A stretch of DNA of 64,000 bases from Faucicola osloensis_C (GCA_019353055.1 JABAHL010000001.1:441670-505669); one strand, 5' to 3'. Positions 18,182 through 27,985 are shown, counted from the stretch's first letter. Translations and numbers: made by a program. Notes: a model not told the origin generated them from the letters alone.

Positions 18182-19135
18182 ATGGATATTTCCCAACTCA
18201 CCTATTTTGTGGTAGTGGCAAAAGCAGGCAGTTTTAGCCAAGCTGCCAAAACCTTGGCTATATCGCAGCCATCGTTAAGCCGCCATGTGCAGCAACTTGA
18301 AAGCGAGCTGGGTGTCGAACTGCTGGATCGCTATCACCGCCCAATGACCTTAACCGCAGCGGGGCATTTTTTTTTGGCACAGATTGAGCCAATATTATTA
18401 CAACTTGAGCAAGCCAGTGAGTTGACCCAGCGCTTTGCCCAGCCGCATCGAAGCAATCATCTTACGATTGGATTTGTCGCCTCGGTGCTGTACGGTTTGT
18501 TGCCTGAGATTATTTCTACAGTCAAACAGCGACACCCCAATTTGGATATCAAGCTGGTCGAAATCAATTCAGAGCAGCAAATGTCAGCGCTAAAGTCGGG
18601 AGACATCGATGTAGGGTTTGGAAGATTTCGGCACAATGATAACTTTGTGCAACAGATATTCTTACGTCATGAACGCTTTGTGGTGGCGCTGCCGATGGCG
18701 CACCCCTTGGTATCACGCCCAGATGATATCGGCATCGCATTCAAAGAGCTGCTAGAAGATACGCTTATTTTGTATCATCGCACACCCTTGCCAATCCTGC
18801 AAAATCCGCTATTGAATGGCGAAACCGACCAACTCATGTATTTGTTTGCCCGCCATCAGTTGTCACCTCATTTGACCACCAAAGTGCGCGATATCCAAAT
18901 CGCTTTGGGCTTGGTGGCGGCAGGTGAAGGCATTACCTTAGTGCCTGATAGTTTAAAAACCGTCCGTACCGAGCAAATTCATTATCATCGTCTACGCCAC
19001 GAAGATGCGACAACCCCGATTTTTATGAATGTGTTGGCACACCAATCCAATCCGTATATTGATGACTTACTGCAGGCGACTTACCAAGTGTATGAAGCTA
19101 AAGGCATTACCTACTCTAATCAATCGTTGAATTAA
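18182..19135 (+). CDS. LysR family transcriptional regulator
   Basis: This 317-residue protein has the LysR N-terminal winged helix-turn-helix (MDISQLTYFVVVAKAGSFSQ, then AAKTLAISQPSLSRHVQQLE) and a C-terminal effector-binding domain beginning near residue 92 with LTIGFVASVLYGLLPEII. The overall pattern is like the CynR/CatR/BenM group that often senses aromatic or small organic acids, but the effector cannot be told. The ATG at 18182 is preferred to a TTG four codons earlier. LysR proteins often regulate a divergent neighbour; here that is the DUF805 gene. Confidence 0.92.
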   Translation: MDISQLTYFVVVAKAGSFSQAAKTLAISQPSLSRHVQQLESELGVELLDRYHRPMTLTAAGHFFLAQIEPILLQLEQASELTQRFAQPHRSNHLTIGFVASVLYGLLPEIISTVKQRHPNLDIKLVEINSEQQMSALKSGDIDVGFGRFRHNDNFVQQIFLRHERFVVALPMAHPLVSRPDDIGIAFKELLEDTLILYHRTPLPILQNPLLNGETDQLMYLFARHQLSPHLTTKVRDIQIALGLVAAGEGITLVPDSLKTVRTEQIHYHRLRHEDATTPIFMNVLAHQSNPYIDDLLQATYQVYEAKGITYSNQSLN

Positions 19136-19181
19136 AGACATTTATATTAAAGGCTCTTATATTTAAGCCTCTAGTAAGATT

Positions 19182-19862
19182 TTATTTGCTTAGGCTAAAT
19201 TGGCGTTCTTGGTTGACACGGTTGATAAATTGTTGGGTAAATGCTTGATAGTCCACGTCCGCAAAATCTGCTAGACGCAACATGGTCATGCCGGCATAGC
19301 CACAAGGGTTGATCATTTGAAACGGGGTCAAATCATTTTGTACATTGATGGCTATGCCATGATAACTAAAGCCGTGTTTTATCTTAAATCCCAGTGAGGC
19401 AATTTTACCAAGTTCTAAATCGTCTTGGTTATACACATACACCCCTGGTGCATCGGCACGCGCTTTGGCGTAAAAATCTGGCGGCAAATAAGGCGTGATG
19501 ACATCAATGATGATGTTTTCAGCTTTGCTGACCAAATCGCGCACGCCCCACCCCAACGCATTTAAATCAAATAAAAAATACACCACCAACTGCCCATGAC
19601 CGTGCCAAGTGACTTGACCACCCCGATCGGTGTGGATGATGGGGGTATTATCTCTTTGCAAAATATGTTCAGGTTTGCCCGCTTGACCCAGTGTAAACAC
19701 ATTATCATGATCTACAATCCATAACTCATCAGCGCTAAGCTGCGCCTGCTCACTGCCGGCAGATTTTTTTTGCTCGATACGCGATAACACGCGCGCCAGC
19801 ATCGCTGCATGGGTGGGTTCATATTGAGCGTTTTGCAAATATTTAATTTCTAATGGTAACAT
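19182..19862 (-). CDS. lipB: Lipoate-protein ligase B (octanoyltransferase)
   Basis: LipB (226 residues) moves octanoyl groups from acyl carrier protein to lipoyl domains, the first step of lipoate attachment. Visible: LGQAGKPEHIL, GGQVTWHGHGQLVVY, the lysine region GFKIKHGFSYHG, and the catalytic cysteine in MINPCGYAGMTM. The ATG at 19862 is chosen because AAGGAA sits 7 nt upstream; the next start upstream at 19901 would run nearly into the preceding gene. lipA is not adjacent. Its start is only 44 nt after the RTX protein gene, suggesting shared transcription. Confidence 0.93.
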   Translation of the reverse strand: MLPLEIKYLQNAQYEPTHAAMLARVLSRIEQKKSAGSEQAQLSADELWIVDHDNVFTLGQAGKPEHILQRDNTPIIHTDRGGQVTWHGHGQLVVYFLFDLNALGWGVRDLVSKAENIIIDVITPYLPPDFYAKARADAPGVYVYNQDDLELGKIASLGFKIKHGFSYHGIAINVQNDLTPFQMINPCGYAGMTMLRLADFADVDYQAFTQQFINRVNQERQFSLSK

Positions 19863-19906
19863 CGCATTTCCTTGCAGTAGCTTTTTGCGTTTATGTGACA
19901 AACCGC

Positions 19907-21250
19907 TTATTTGTCGTTTGTAGCAGTAAGATTAACTTTACCCAATTGTAAAAGAGATTTTTCTAGCACTGGCTGATAATCAGTCATATCACGCTGCGCG
20001 ACTGAGCCAAAATTTGTTAATTGACTGGTTAATTGACTGACTGGCATCAGCATCGCAGACTTGGCGATACCGCTTTTTGCAAAACCGATGGCTAAACTGG
20101 CGTTATCGCCGCCCAAATAAAAATCTTTGATGGTAAGTTGATCGTCAGTTGGCTTATCATTGTTTTCATTTTTATTGGGCGAACTAGTTGCAAAATCCAG
20201 CGTTAAATCCTGCTTTTCTTGAGTGACTAGGCTCAACTCGTCATAGCCTCTATCTGCAAGATAAAGCGTATCTTTGCCACCGCCCGCATTGATGATGGTA
20301 TCATGACCAAATCCTTTGGTGAAATAATATAAATCATTGCCCTTGCCACCCACTAGCACATCATCACCGGCATTGCCAATGAGCACATCATCATCAGCAC
20401 CGCCTAGCAGCCGATCTTGACCGCTATTACCCACTAGCACATCGTCCCCCTGACTACCCCATAACAAATCCCCTACGCCCTGCTGTCCAAGCACAGAACC
20501 GTCAATATGGTGATTGATGATGATGTCATTAGCTAAGGTGCCAAAATGCTGGTTAGCTTTATTGGCAAGGGATTTGGCTTCATAACTGTTCCAATCCAGT
20601 GGCTTGCCAAATGCTTGCTGATAATCTTGCGATATACGCGAAATAGCAAAACGGTTATTCAAGAACACCAAGGTATTGTATTCATCATAAGTATAAAGTG
20701 GCGCATGAAACTGCCCACTGGGCAACATGCTTTGATTAAGGACTGCCAATTGGGTTATTTTGTCGTTTTCACTGATTGCTTGGCGCATGATTTCATCGAC
20801 TTCAGTAAACACATCTTTATCTTGCGGTTTTGCCGCGTTATCAAGCCACAAGGGTTTGACAAACCGTTGATATCCCAATTCTTTTGCCACCAAAAACTCA
20901 TAATAAGTTGCCTCACCCTCCGCTTTGGCGCGTGCCATTCCATAGGCTTGTGGCGTATCAAATTGATACAAATTGTTTTTATCACGATTAATTTGTTGGT
21001 ATTGACCGGTTGCGTGCCCTAGCTCATGGGCGATGTTCAAAAAATTTTTATAACTTTTAGCAATATGAATGGTATTGCCGTAGGCTTTTGCGCCGACACC
21101 GACGGTGGTATCTTGCTCATCGATGAGTAAGTTACCTTGGAAGCGATTAAGTAAATTGACCAAGGTAGCCGATTTTTCGATATCTTGGACATTAAACCCC
21201 GATTGAACCAAATAGACATTGTTGGGATTGTTAAGATCTAACGCAGGCAT
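19907..21250 (-). CDS. RTX-repeat protein with HEXXH zinc-peptidase motif
   Basis: A 447-residue protein of two parts. The N-terminal region carries HELGHATG (His75, Glu76, His79), the zinc-binding pattern of metallopeptidases, followed about 35 residues on by a helix with Glu residues (AEGEATYYEFLVAKE) that could supply the third ligand. Residues about 264-310 hold five Gly-Asp-rich nonapeptides of the RTX calcium-binding type (GSQGDDVLV, GGKGNDLYY). There is no signal peptide, as expected for type I secretion, but no type I transporter genes are in the window. GGAAGG precedes the ATG. Substrate unknown; it could be a protease, or a toxin-like effector. Protease activity is inferred. Confidence 0.72.
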   Translation of the reverse strand: MPALDLNNPNNVYLVQSGFNVQDIEKSATLVNLLNRFQGNLLIDEQDTTVGVGAKAYGNTIHIAKSYKNFLNIAHELGHATGQYQQINRDKNNLYQFDTPQAYGMARAKAEGEATYYEFLVAKELGYQRFVKPLWLDNAAKPQDKDVFTEVDEIMRQAISENDKITQLAVLNQSMLPSGQFHAPLYTYDEYNTLVFLNNRFAISRISQDYQQAFGKPLDWNSYEAKSLANKANQHFGTLANDIIINHHIDGSVLGQQGVGDLLWGSQGDDVLVGNSGQDRLLGGADDDVLIGNAGDDVLVGGKGNDLYYFTKGFGHDTIINAGGGKDTLYLADRGYDELSLVTQEKQDLTLDFATSSPNKNENNDKPTDDQLTIKDFYLGGDNASLAIGFAKSGIAKSAMLMPVSQLTSQLTNFGSVAQRDMTDYQPVLEKSLLQLGKVNLTATNDK

Positions 21251-21620
21251 GACCTTCCTTTACGTAAGTGGCTTTTTAGGTAGTTTTTTTAAGTGGCTTT
21301 TTAAGTGGCTTTCTTTACCTGTTTTTTTAACTGCTTTTTTTAAGCGGATTTTCTAACAAGTAATACTTGATGACAGCAGAAAGTTATCACAGCAAAAAGT
21401 GAATTTTACAGCGGCATTGACTCATGCACAGTTATTGCACAGACGCTATCGTCGGATAAAGGTATAGTAAGCAATATAAATTTTAAAAAACGTCAGCAAG
21501 CTTAATCAAATTTCCAGCCGGCTATTAACGCGCTATTATAGCGCAATTAATAACTTAAAACGCCCTAAACAGGGTGCATTTAACCTCCATATTAGTAATG
21601 CCTATAAAAATGGAAAAATT
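21251..21620. other. Intergenic region with T-rich imperfect repeats and a dyad
   Basis: No gene is seen. At 21264-21345 T-rich units of the form AAGTGGCTTTTTT recur imperfectly, next to the start of the RTX gene. At 21530-21544 GCGCTATTATAGCGC is a 6-bp dyad with a 3-nt centre, in the selO leader. Divergent promoters must lie here, but none is clear. Confidence 0.5.
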
Positions 21621-23135
21621 ATGAACATTGAAAACTCGTATGCCACGCTCGATCCCAGGCTTTATCATAAACAACCCCCCAAACCACTCACCAACCCGCA
21701 AGCAGGGCATTTTAATCCGCAAGTCGCCCGCCAAATTGGTTGGGCTGATGATGAGTTTTTAAGGCAGCATTGGGTTGAAATCTTGGGCGGCGACATCGTT
21801 CCCGACGGCTTTGAACCGTTAGCCATGGCGTATGCTGGACACCAATTTGGGCAATGGGCAGGGCAATTAGGCGATGGTCGTGGTCTATTACTCGCGCAGG
21901 TAATCGATAAAGACGGAGAATTGACCGATTTACATCTTAAAGGGGCAGGATTAACCCCCTACTCGCGCATGGGGGATGGTCGTGCGGTGATTCGAAGCGT
22001 CGTGCGAGAGTATTTGGCAGGTCATGCGCTCAATTGCTTGGGTATTCGCTCTAGCAACGCACTAGGTTTTGTGGTGTCAGATACCCCTGTCAACCGTGAG
22101 ACACGTGAACGCGGGGCTGCGCTACTACGTACCGCAGATTGTCACATTCGCTTTGGGCATTTTGAATGGGTGGCAAATTATGCGCCTGACTTATTGCTGT
22201 ATTTTACCCGTTATGTCATCAAAACCTATTTTAACCCGTGTTTTGACAGTGACACGCCCATTCAAGATTTTTTGAGACAAGTGGTTGATAAAACCGCCAA
22301 AACCATTGCCGAATGGCAGCTGATTGGCTTTGCCCATGGGGTGATGAATACCGACAATTTATCCATCACAGGTGCAACCATCGATTTTGGTCCTTACGGC
22401 TTTATGGAGCGCTTTAATCCGATTTGGATCAACAACCATTCTGATTACAACGGGCGTTATGTTTATCAAAACCAGCCATCCATTGGACTTTGGAATTTGT
22501 CACGTCTGATTACCTTATTTTTACGCCTTAATGGCGAAAAACTGACCGCCAATCATCCGCCAGAAACCTTGTCGCGCGAGCAGTTAACCGAAATTTTAGA
22601 CAGTTTTGGTGAGATTTTTTATCAGTACTATCAGCAAGGTCTCTGCCAAAAATTTGGCTTACCCATCAGTGAAGAGAACTGTGACTTTGCTTTGCAGTAC
22701 TTAGAGATTATGCAGCAAAACAAACTCGACTTTACCAACAGCTTGCGAGCGCTAGTAGCTATTGTTGCTGACGCCAAGCCCAATGATAAATTAAACCTAT
22801 TACATGAATTTAATTTACTTAATCAGTTGAAAATTTCAATTAGCAGCGGTAACGGTCAACCCAATGCCACCTTAGCGGACTGGATTGCTACTTACCATAC
22901 TAAATTACAGCAGGATTCTTTACAGTTGGTAATGACCCACAATCCCGTGTATGTCCTAAGAAACAGCATGGCGCAGCAAGCCATTGAATTGGCTGAACAA
23001 AATGACATGGGCGAGGTGGATAGACTGTATCAGCTACTGGCTAATCCTTACCAAGTTAGTGCATTAGCCAAGCCGAGTGACACCGAGCCACCGTTGGCAG
23101 ATGCGCCTGAAATATGCGTCAGCTGCTCATCTTGA
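21621..23135 (+). CDS. selO: Protein adenylyltransferase SelO (YdiU/UPF0061)
   Basis: SelO (504 residues) is a pseudokinase-fold enzyme that transfers AMP from ATP to Ser/Thr/Tyr of other proteins; in E. coli it is linked to redox control. Family blocks visible: AYAGHQFGQWAGQLGDGRG, HLKGAGLTPYSRMGDG, NTDNLSITGATIDFGPYGF (metal-binding DFG) near residue 260. The C-terminus ends VSCSS, the position where eukaryotic SelO has selenocysteine; here it is an ordinary cysteine codon. Length is near the family value (about 480). No operon partner. Confidence 0.94.
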   Translation: MNIENSYATLDPRLYHKQPPKPLTNPQAGHFNPQVARQIGWADDEFLRQHWVEILGGDIVPDGFEPLAMAYAGHQFGQWAGQLGDGRGLLLAQVIDKDGELTDLHLKGAGLTPYSRMGDGRAVIRSVVREYLAGHALNCLGIRSSNALGFVVSDTPVNRETRERGAALLRTADCHIRFGHFEWVANYAPDLLLYFTRYVIKTYFNPCFDSDTPIQDFLRQVVDKTAKTIAEWQLIGFAHGVMNTDNLSITGATIDFGPYGFMERFNPIWINNHSDYNGRYVYQNQPSIGLWNLSRLITLFLRLNGEKLTANHPPETLSREQLTEILDSFGEIFYQYYQQGLCQKFGLPISEENCDFALQYLEIMQQNKLDFTNSLRALVAIVADAKPNDKLNLLHEFNLLNQLKISISSGNGQPNATLADWIATYHTKLQQDSLQLVMTHNPVYVLRNSMAQQAIELAEQNDMGEVDRLYQLLANPYQVSALAKPSDTEPPLADAPEICVSCSS

Positions 23136-23276
23136 GGTGACAGACAAGGTCGGTAGCGCGATTTTTTAGCTCACTAGTTTTATTTTTTGCCGGTACTCAA
23201 CTAGTCATCAATCTGTCAATAGTGCTAGAATAGCGAACACTACGATTCGAAAACGACTGTCGCAACGAAGGATATT

Positions 23277-25583
23277 ATGGATAAATTATCGCCGACCAAC
23301 AATGGCTTATCAGACAAAGAATTATTTGAACAAGCCGCCTTGCATTATCATGCCAATCCACGCCCAGGTAAAATTTCTGTTACCCCCATCAAGGCACTTG
23401 CCAACCAACGGGATTTGGCACTTGCCTATTCGCCTGGCGTTGCCATACCTTGTCTAGAAATTGAAAAAGACCCCAAAAAAGCCGCGCTTTATACCGCTCG
23501 TAGCAACTTAGTCGGAGTGGTGACAAACGGTACCGCTGTTTTAGGATTGGGGAATATCGGTCCTTTGGCGTCAAAACCTGTGATGGAAGGTAAAGGTGTC
23601 CTTTTCAAAAAATTTGCCGGCATTGATGTGTTTGACATTGAAGTGGCACAAAACGATCCGGATAAATTCATCGAAGCAATCGCGTCTTTAGAGCCTACCT
23701 TTGGCGGTATCAATCTTGAAGATATCAAAGCCCCTGAATGTTTTTATATCGAAAAAGAATTGCGTAAACGCATGAATATTCCTGTGTTCCATGATGACCA
23801 ACATGGTACCGCGATTATTGCGTCTGCCGCGTTATTAAACGCGCTACAAATTACCGGCAAAAAAATCGAAGACATCAAAATTGTGGTATCTGGTGCGGGT
23901 GCCGCAGCAATTTCTTGCTTAGATTTGATTTGTGCATTGGGCGCCAAAAAAGAACACATCTTTGTAGGCGATTCAAAAGGCATCATCACCAGCAACCGCG
24001 CAAACCTCGATGAGTCAAAACAGCGTTATGCCCGCGATACCGAAGCCAAAACCTTATCGGATGTGATTGAAGGCGCGGACATGTTCTTAGGTCTATCTGC
24101 CGCTGGCATGCTGACCCAAGATATGGTAAAACGCATGGCGCAAGATCCCATTATCTTTGCCCTCGCCAATCCAAACCCAGAAATCCTACCTGAAGACGCC
24201 AAAGCGGTGCGTCCTGATGCGATTATCGCTACAGGTCGCTCTGACTATCCAAACCAAGTAAACAACGCGCTGTGTTTCCCGTATATCTTCCGTGGCGCGC
24301 TTGACGTGGGTGCCACGACCGTCAACGAAGAAATGAAAATTGCTTGCGTGCGAGCCATTGCTGCCATGGCACATGTGGAAGCCACCCCACAAAAAGGTCA
24401 AAAAACGGTGGATGAAACCAAACGTTTTGGTCGTGAATACCTAATCCCGGGGCCGTTAGAGCCGAATTTGATTTTAGAGATTGCACCAGCGGTTGCCAAA
24501 GCGGCGATGGATTCTGGCGTTGCCACGCTACCCATCGAAAACATGCGTGCTTATCGCGATAAACTCTCAGAGTTTGTTTATAACTCTGCCTTCTTGATGA
24601 AACCTATTTTCACCCGTGCCAAACAAGAACCAAAACGTATCGTTTACTGTGAAGGTGAGGATGAAAACGTATTGCGGGCAGTGCAAGTGGTGGTGGATGA
24701 AGGCTTGGCAAAACCTATCTTGATCGGTCGTCCAACCATTATTGCCAACCAAATCGAGCGGTTGGGCTTACGTATGGTGGCAGGTGAAAATTATGAACTA
24801 GTCAACATCGAAAGCGACCCACGTTATAAAGACTACTGGCAGTTTTATTATGAGATGAATAAACGCAATGGTGTGACGGTTGAATTGGCACGTCGTGATG
24901 TTCGCCGTAAAACTTCTTTGATTGGCGCGTTAATGGTTGAACGTGGCGATGCCGACGGTATGATTTGTGGTACATTTGGTTCATACCACTTGCACTTAAA
25001 CTACGTGCAAAACGTCATCAAAAAACACGCGGATGCTAAAGATTTTTATGCGTTAAATGCCTTATTGATTCAAGGTCGTAACTTGTTCATTGCTGACACT
25101 TACGTACATGAAGACCCAAGCGCTGAACAACTAGCAGAAATGACAGTATTAGCAGCACAAGAAGTCCGCCGCTTTGGTCTTGAACCGCGTGTGGCATTGC
25201 TATCACATTCAAACTTTGGTTCATCTGACTTTGAAAGCGCCAAAAAAATGCGTCAAGTCTATGATTTATTGACCGATATGAATGTTGATTTTGAGTTTGA
25301 CGGTGAGATGCATGGTGATACCGCGCTTGATGACCGTATCCGCCATGCCTCATTCCCATTTAGCAAATTGACAGGTTCAGCTAACCTACTGATTATGCCA
25401 GACTTAGATGCGGCTAACATCGCATTTAACTTGCTAAAAACCGCGACCAATAGTGTCACTGTCGGTCCATTGTTATTGGGAGCGCAAAGACCTGTGCATA
25501 TCTTGACATCTTCTGCGACAGCACGTCGTATCGTCAATATGACAGCTGTAGCGGTAACGCAAGCGCAAGAATTGGCAAAATAA
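23277..25583 (+). CDS. maeB: NADP-dependent malic enzyme MaeB
   Basis: MaeB (768 residues) decarboxylates malate to pyruvate with NADP, supplying NADPH and pyruvate. The N-terminal malic domain (about 1-430) has AYSPGVAIPC, the catalytic loop FHDDQHGTAIIASAALLNAL and a nucleotide-binding GAGAAAISCLDL. The C-terminal part (about 435-768) is the phosphotransacetylase-like regulatory domain that binds acetyl-CoA in the E. coli enzyme. Length matches E. coli MaeB (759). GAAGGA precedes the start. A strong terminator follows. Confidence 0.96.
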   Translation: MDKLSPTNNGLSDKELFEQAALHYHANPRPGKISVTPIKALANQRDLALAYSPGVAIPCLEIEKDPKKAALYTARSNLVGVVTNGTAVLGLGNIGPLASKPVMEGKGVLFKKFAGIDVFDIEVAQNDPDKFIEAIASLEPTFGGINLEDIKAPECFYIEKELRKRMNIPVFHDDQHGTAIIASAALLNALQITGKKIEDIKIVVSGAGAAAISCLDLICALGAKKEHIFVGDSKGIITSNRANLDESKQRYARDTEAKTLSDVIEGADMFLGLSAAGMLTQDMVKRMAQDPIIFALANPNPEILPEDAKAVRPDAIIATGRSDYPNQVNNALCFPYIFRGALDVGATTVNEEMKIACVRAIAAMAHVEATPQKGQKTVDETKRFGREYLIPGPLEPNLILEIAPAVAKAAMDSGVATLPIENMRAYRDKLSEFVYNSAFLMKPIFTRAKQEPKRIVYCEGEDENVLRAVQVVVDEGLAKPILIGRPTIIANQIERLGLRMVAGENYELVNIESDPRYKDYWQFYYEMNKRNGVTVELARRDVRRKTSLIGALMVERGDADGMICGTFGSYHLHLNYVQNVIKKHADAKDFYALNALLIQGRNLFIADTYVHEDPSAEQLAEMTVLAAQEVRRFGLEPRVALLSHSNFGSSDFESAKKMRQVYDLLTDMNVDFEFDGEMHGDTALDDRIRHASFPFSKLTGSANLLIMPDLDAANIAFNLLKTATNSVTVGPLLLGAQRPVHILTSSATARRIVNMTAVAVTQAQELAK

Positions 25584-25600
25584 TTTTGTGTTGATTGATA

Positions 25601-25632
25601 AAACCAGTTTAGTGCTCTAAACTGGTTTTTTT
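25601..25632 (+). terminator. Terminator of maeB
   Basis: AAACCAGTTTAG and CTAAACTGGTTT form a perfect 12-bp stem with a 4-nt loop, followed by T residues. Confidence 0.9.
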
Positions 25633-25666
25633 ATGGGTTTAATTTAGTTAAAACATCGGGGCGGTC

Positions 25667-26848
25667 ATGCAAGTTTATTTGGTCGGTGGTGCGGTACGCG
25701 ATTATGTATTAGCGCGAGAGGTTACTGAACGCGATTATGTGGTGGTCGGCGCAACGCCTGAGCAGATGCTTGAACTGGGATTTTCGCAAGTAGGTGCCGA
25801 TTTTCCGGTTTTTTTACACCCAAAGACCCACGACGAATATGCACTGGCTCGCACAGAACGCAAAAGCGGTAACGGCTACCTTGGTTTTAACGTACACGCT
25901 GACGCCGCTGTCACCTTAGAAGAGGATTTAGTCAGGCGCGATCTCACCATCAATGCCATGGCCATAGAAGTCAATGGATTGTTTGACTGCGGTTTTAAAC
26001 GGGGTAAATTTGATGCGGACGATATCATCGACCCGTATGGTGGCTTAGCAGATATTAAGCAAAAGAAATTACGCCATGTGTCCATCGCTTTTACAGAAGA
26101 TCCGGTACGCGTATTGCGCCTTGCCCGTTTTGCCAGTCGTTATGCGCCACTTGGATTTACGGTCGATGAGTCAACCACGAAACTTACCAGCCAAATGAAA
26201 GCCGCGGGTGAGCTCACTCATCTTGTCGCTGAGCGGGTATGGTCAGAGACGTCAAAAGCGTTAACGCAGGCTTGGTCGGATATTTATTTTGACACGCTTT
26301 ATCAGCTTAATGTCCTCGATGTCATTATGCCAAAACTGTATCAAGCATCCAATGACAATCCTAGCCAATGGCAATTAATGTTATCTGCTCTGCGAATGGC
26401 GGGAGCGCAACAAGCGGACAACGTCATGAAATTTGCTTTGGTTTCAACCTGCTTTAAGTCTCACCAACAACACAATAACCGAACCACTGAGTATTTAGAA
26501 TTTTGCCAAGGTTTAAAGGTACCAAAAAACACTGAGCGCTTGGGGTTATTTATTGTTGAGCATTTTGATAAATTAAAAAATTTCGATCACTTAACTGCAG
26601 ACCCATTATTTGAGCTGTTAAGATTAACTAATAGCCTTAAAGACACCTCATTTTTAGAGCAAGCCTTGCAAGTCGTTCATCTATATCAACGGGTCAAACA
26701 AACCGCGCTGTTAGCCACCATCAAAACGCAATTAACTCAAATTTCTGCCAAAGATGTGGCAAGCGAGCTGACCGGCAAACACATCGGTGAAGCCATTGAT
26801 AAGTTAAGGTTGCAAAAACTTGAGGAAATTTTAAATCAGCCAAGATAA
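25667..26848 (+). CDS. cca: CCA-adding tRNA nucleotidyltransferase
   Basis: The enzyme (393 residues) adds or repairs the 3' CCA of tRNAs. The class II nucleotidyltransferase head is clear: VYLVGGAVRDYVL, the metal-binding ERDYVVVG, RRDLTINAMAIE, and the base-recognition segment EDPVRVLRLARFASRY. The C-terminal HD phosphohydrolase domain of E. coli Cca is not apparent; the protein is also somewhat shorter than E. coli Cca (412). aroQ follows 10 nt downstream, so the two are co-transcribed. Confidence 0.94.
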   Translation: MQVYLVGGAVRDYVLAREVTERDYVVVGATPEQMLELGFSQVGADFPVFLHPKTHDEYALARTERKSGNGYLGFNVHADAAVTLEEDLVRRDLTINAMAIEVNGLFDCGFKRGKFDADDIIDPYGGLADIKQKKLRHVSIAFTEDPVRVLRLARFASRYAPLGFTVDESTTKLTSQMKAAGELTHLVAERVWSETSKALTQAWSDIYFDTLYQLNVLDVIMPKLYQASNDNPSQWQLMLSALRMAGAQQADNVMKFALVSTCFKSHQQHNNRTTEYLEFCQGLKVPKNTERLGLFIVEHFDKLKNFDHLTADPLFELLRLTNSLKDTSFLEQALQVVHLYQRVKQTALLATIKTQLTQISAKDVASELTGKHIGEAIDKLRLQKLEEILNQPR

Positions 26849-26858
26849 AGGAATCATC

Positions 26859-27341
26859 ATGACGACGACAACAACAAAGACTCAACTAACCCATGTGTTA
26901 GTACTAAATGGTCCCAATCTCAATTTGCTTGGCAAGCGAGAACCAGAAATCTACGGATTTCAAACCCTACAACACATTGAAGATGATATAAGACAACTAG
27001 CCAGCAATCATCAAGTTGAACTCACCTGTTTTCAAACAAATCAAGAATCTGCCCTGATTGATAAAATCCATCATCACGGTTTATTGACCACAAATCCTCA
27101 AGAGCAGATTGACGCGATTATCATCAATCCCGCTGCCTTTACTCACACATCGGTGGCAATTCGCGATGCCCTACTCGCCGTAAATAAACCTTTTATAGAA
27201 GTCCATCTTTCCAATATTCACACGCGTGAGCCATTTCGACAGCATTCTTATTTTAGTGACAAAGCTGAAGCCGTCATCTGTGGTATGGGCGCTTTTGGTT
27301 ATACCGCAGCGTTTAATTATCTGGTTCAGAAATATCAGTAG
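26859..27341 (+). CDS. aroQ: 3-dehydroquinate dehydratase, type II
   Basis: AroQ (160 residues) removes water from 3-dehydroquinate in the shikimate pathway. The type II signature VLNGPNLNLLGKREPEIYG (with the catalytic tyrosine), then FQTNQESALIDKI, IINPAAFTHTSVAIRDAL and EVHLSNIHTREPFR are all present. An AAGGA binding site precedes the start. In many gammaproteobacteria aroQ lies directly before accB and accC, as here, though the gap of 168 nt and an operator-like dyad suggest that accBC has its own promoter. Confidence 0.95.
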   Translation: MTTTTTKTQLTHVLVLNGPNLNLLGKREPEIYGFQTLQHIEDDIRQLASNHQVELTCFQTNQESALIDKIHHHGLLTTNPQEQIDAIIINPAAFTHTSVAIRDALLAVNKPFIEVHLSNIHTREPFRQHSYFSDKAEAVICGMGAFGYTAAFNYLVQKYQ

Positions 27342-27389
27342 CAACATAATTTAGCCTAAAATAAATAGCAACATGACAGCAAATTTTAA

Positions 27390-27405
27390 GTGTACAAACG
27401 TACAC
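27390..27405. promoter_or_regulatory. Dyad operator candidate upstream of accBC
   Basis: GTGTACAAACGTACAC is a perfect 6-bp dyad with a 4-nt centre, 105 nt before accB. Its GTAC-rich arms are reminiscent of operators of TetR-family regulators of fatty-acid genes, but this likeness is an impression, not a tested match. Confidence 0.45.
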
Positions 27406-27509
27406 AAATATACCCTGCTATATCTATTTATTTTAGAAAAATCTTGTTACAATACGGCAATCTATGAATTAGTTGTCTATGAAGCGTATAATTTTAAGGT
27501 AGTTAGGAT

Positions 27510-27929
27510 ATGGATATAAGTAAAATCAAGCAACTTATTGACTTAATGGAAGAGCGAACGTTAGCAGAATTAACCGTACAAGATGGCGATAAAAAGGTCT
27601 CTATTTCCCGCCATTTACCGCAAGCGAATATTCAACCCGTCACAGCAACTATAGCCCCCACGACAACCGCTAATGCTGCCCCTGTAAAATCTGGCATGGT
27701 AGAAACATCACCAATGGTTGGGGTCTATTATGTTGCACCGAGTCCTAATGATGCGCCATTTATTAAGGTGGGTCAACAGATACAAGCAGGCGATAGTTTA
27801 GGCATTATTGAAGCCATGAAAATTATGAACCCGCTTGAAGCAACCCAAAGCGGTATCATTGCAGAAATCTTGGTACAAAACGGCGATGTGGTGCAATTTG
27901 GTCAACCGATTGTCCGTTACGAGTCTTAA
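27510..27929 (+). CDS. accB: Biotin carboxyl carrier protein of acetyl-CoA carboxylase
   Basis: AccB (139 residues) carries biotin between the carboxylase and carboxyltransferase parts of acetyl-CoA carboxylase, the first step of fatty-acid synthesis. N-terminal helix, Ala/Thr/Pro linker (about 37-60), then the biotinyl domain with the biotin site EAMKIMN (Lys104). Length is slightly below that of E. coli (156) because the linker is short. accC follows 56 nt later. Confidence 0.96.
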   Translation: MDISKIKQLIDLMEERTLAELTVQDGDKKVSISRHLPQANIQPVTATIAPTTTANAAPVKSGMVETSPMVGVYYVAPSPNDAPFIKVGQQIQAGDSLGIIEAMKIMNPLEATQSGIIAEILVQNGDVVQFGQPIVRYES

Positions 27930-27985
27930 TTTTTAACTTTTTTGTCTATTTGAAGTTTGATTATCGATAAAAATTAGGGATAGCA

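Noticed and set aside
21530..21544. GCGCTATTATAGCGC as a firm operator of selO
   Set aside because: Short AT-centred dyads are common in such regions; there is no second copy or mapped promoter, so it is only mentioned in the intergenic entry.
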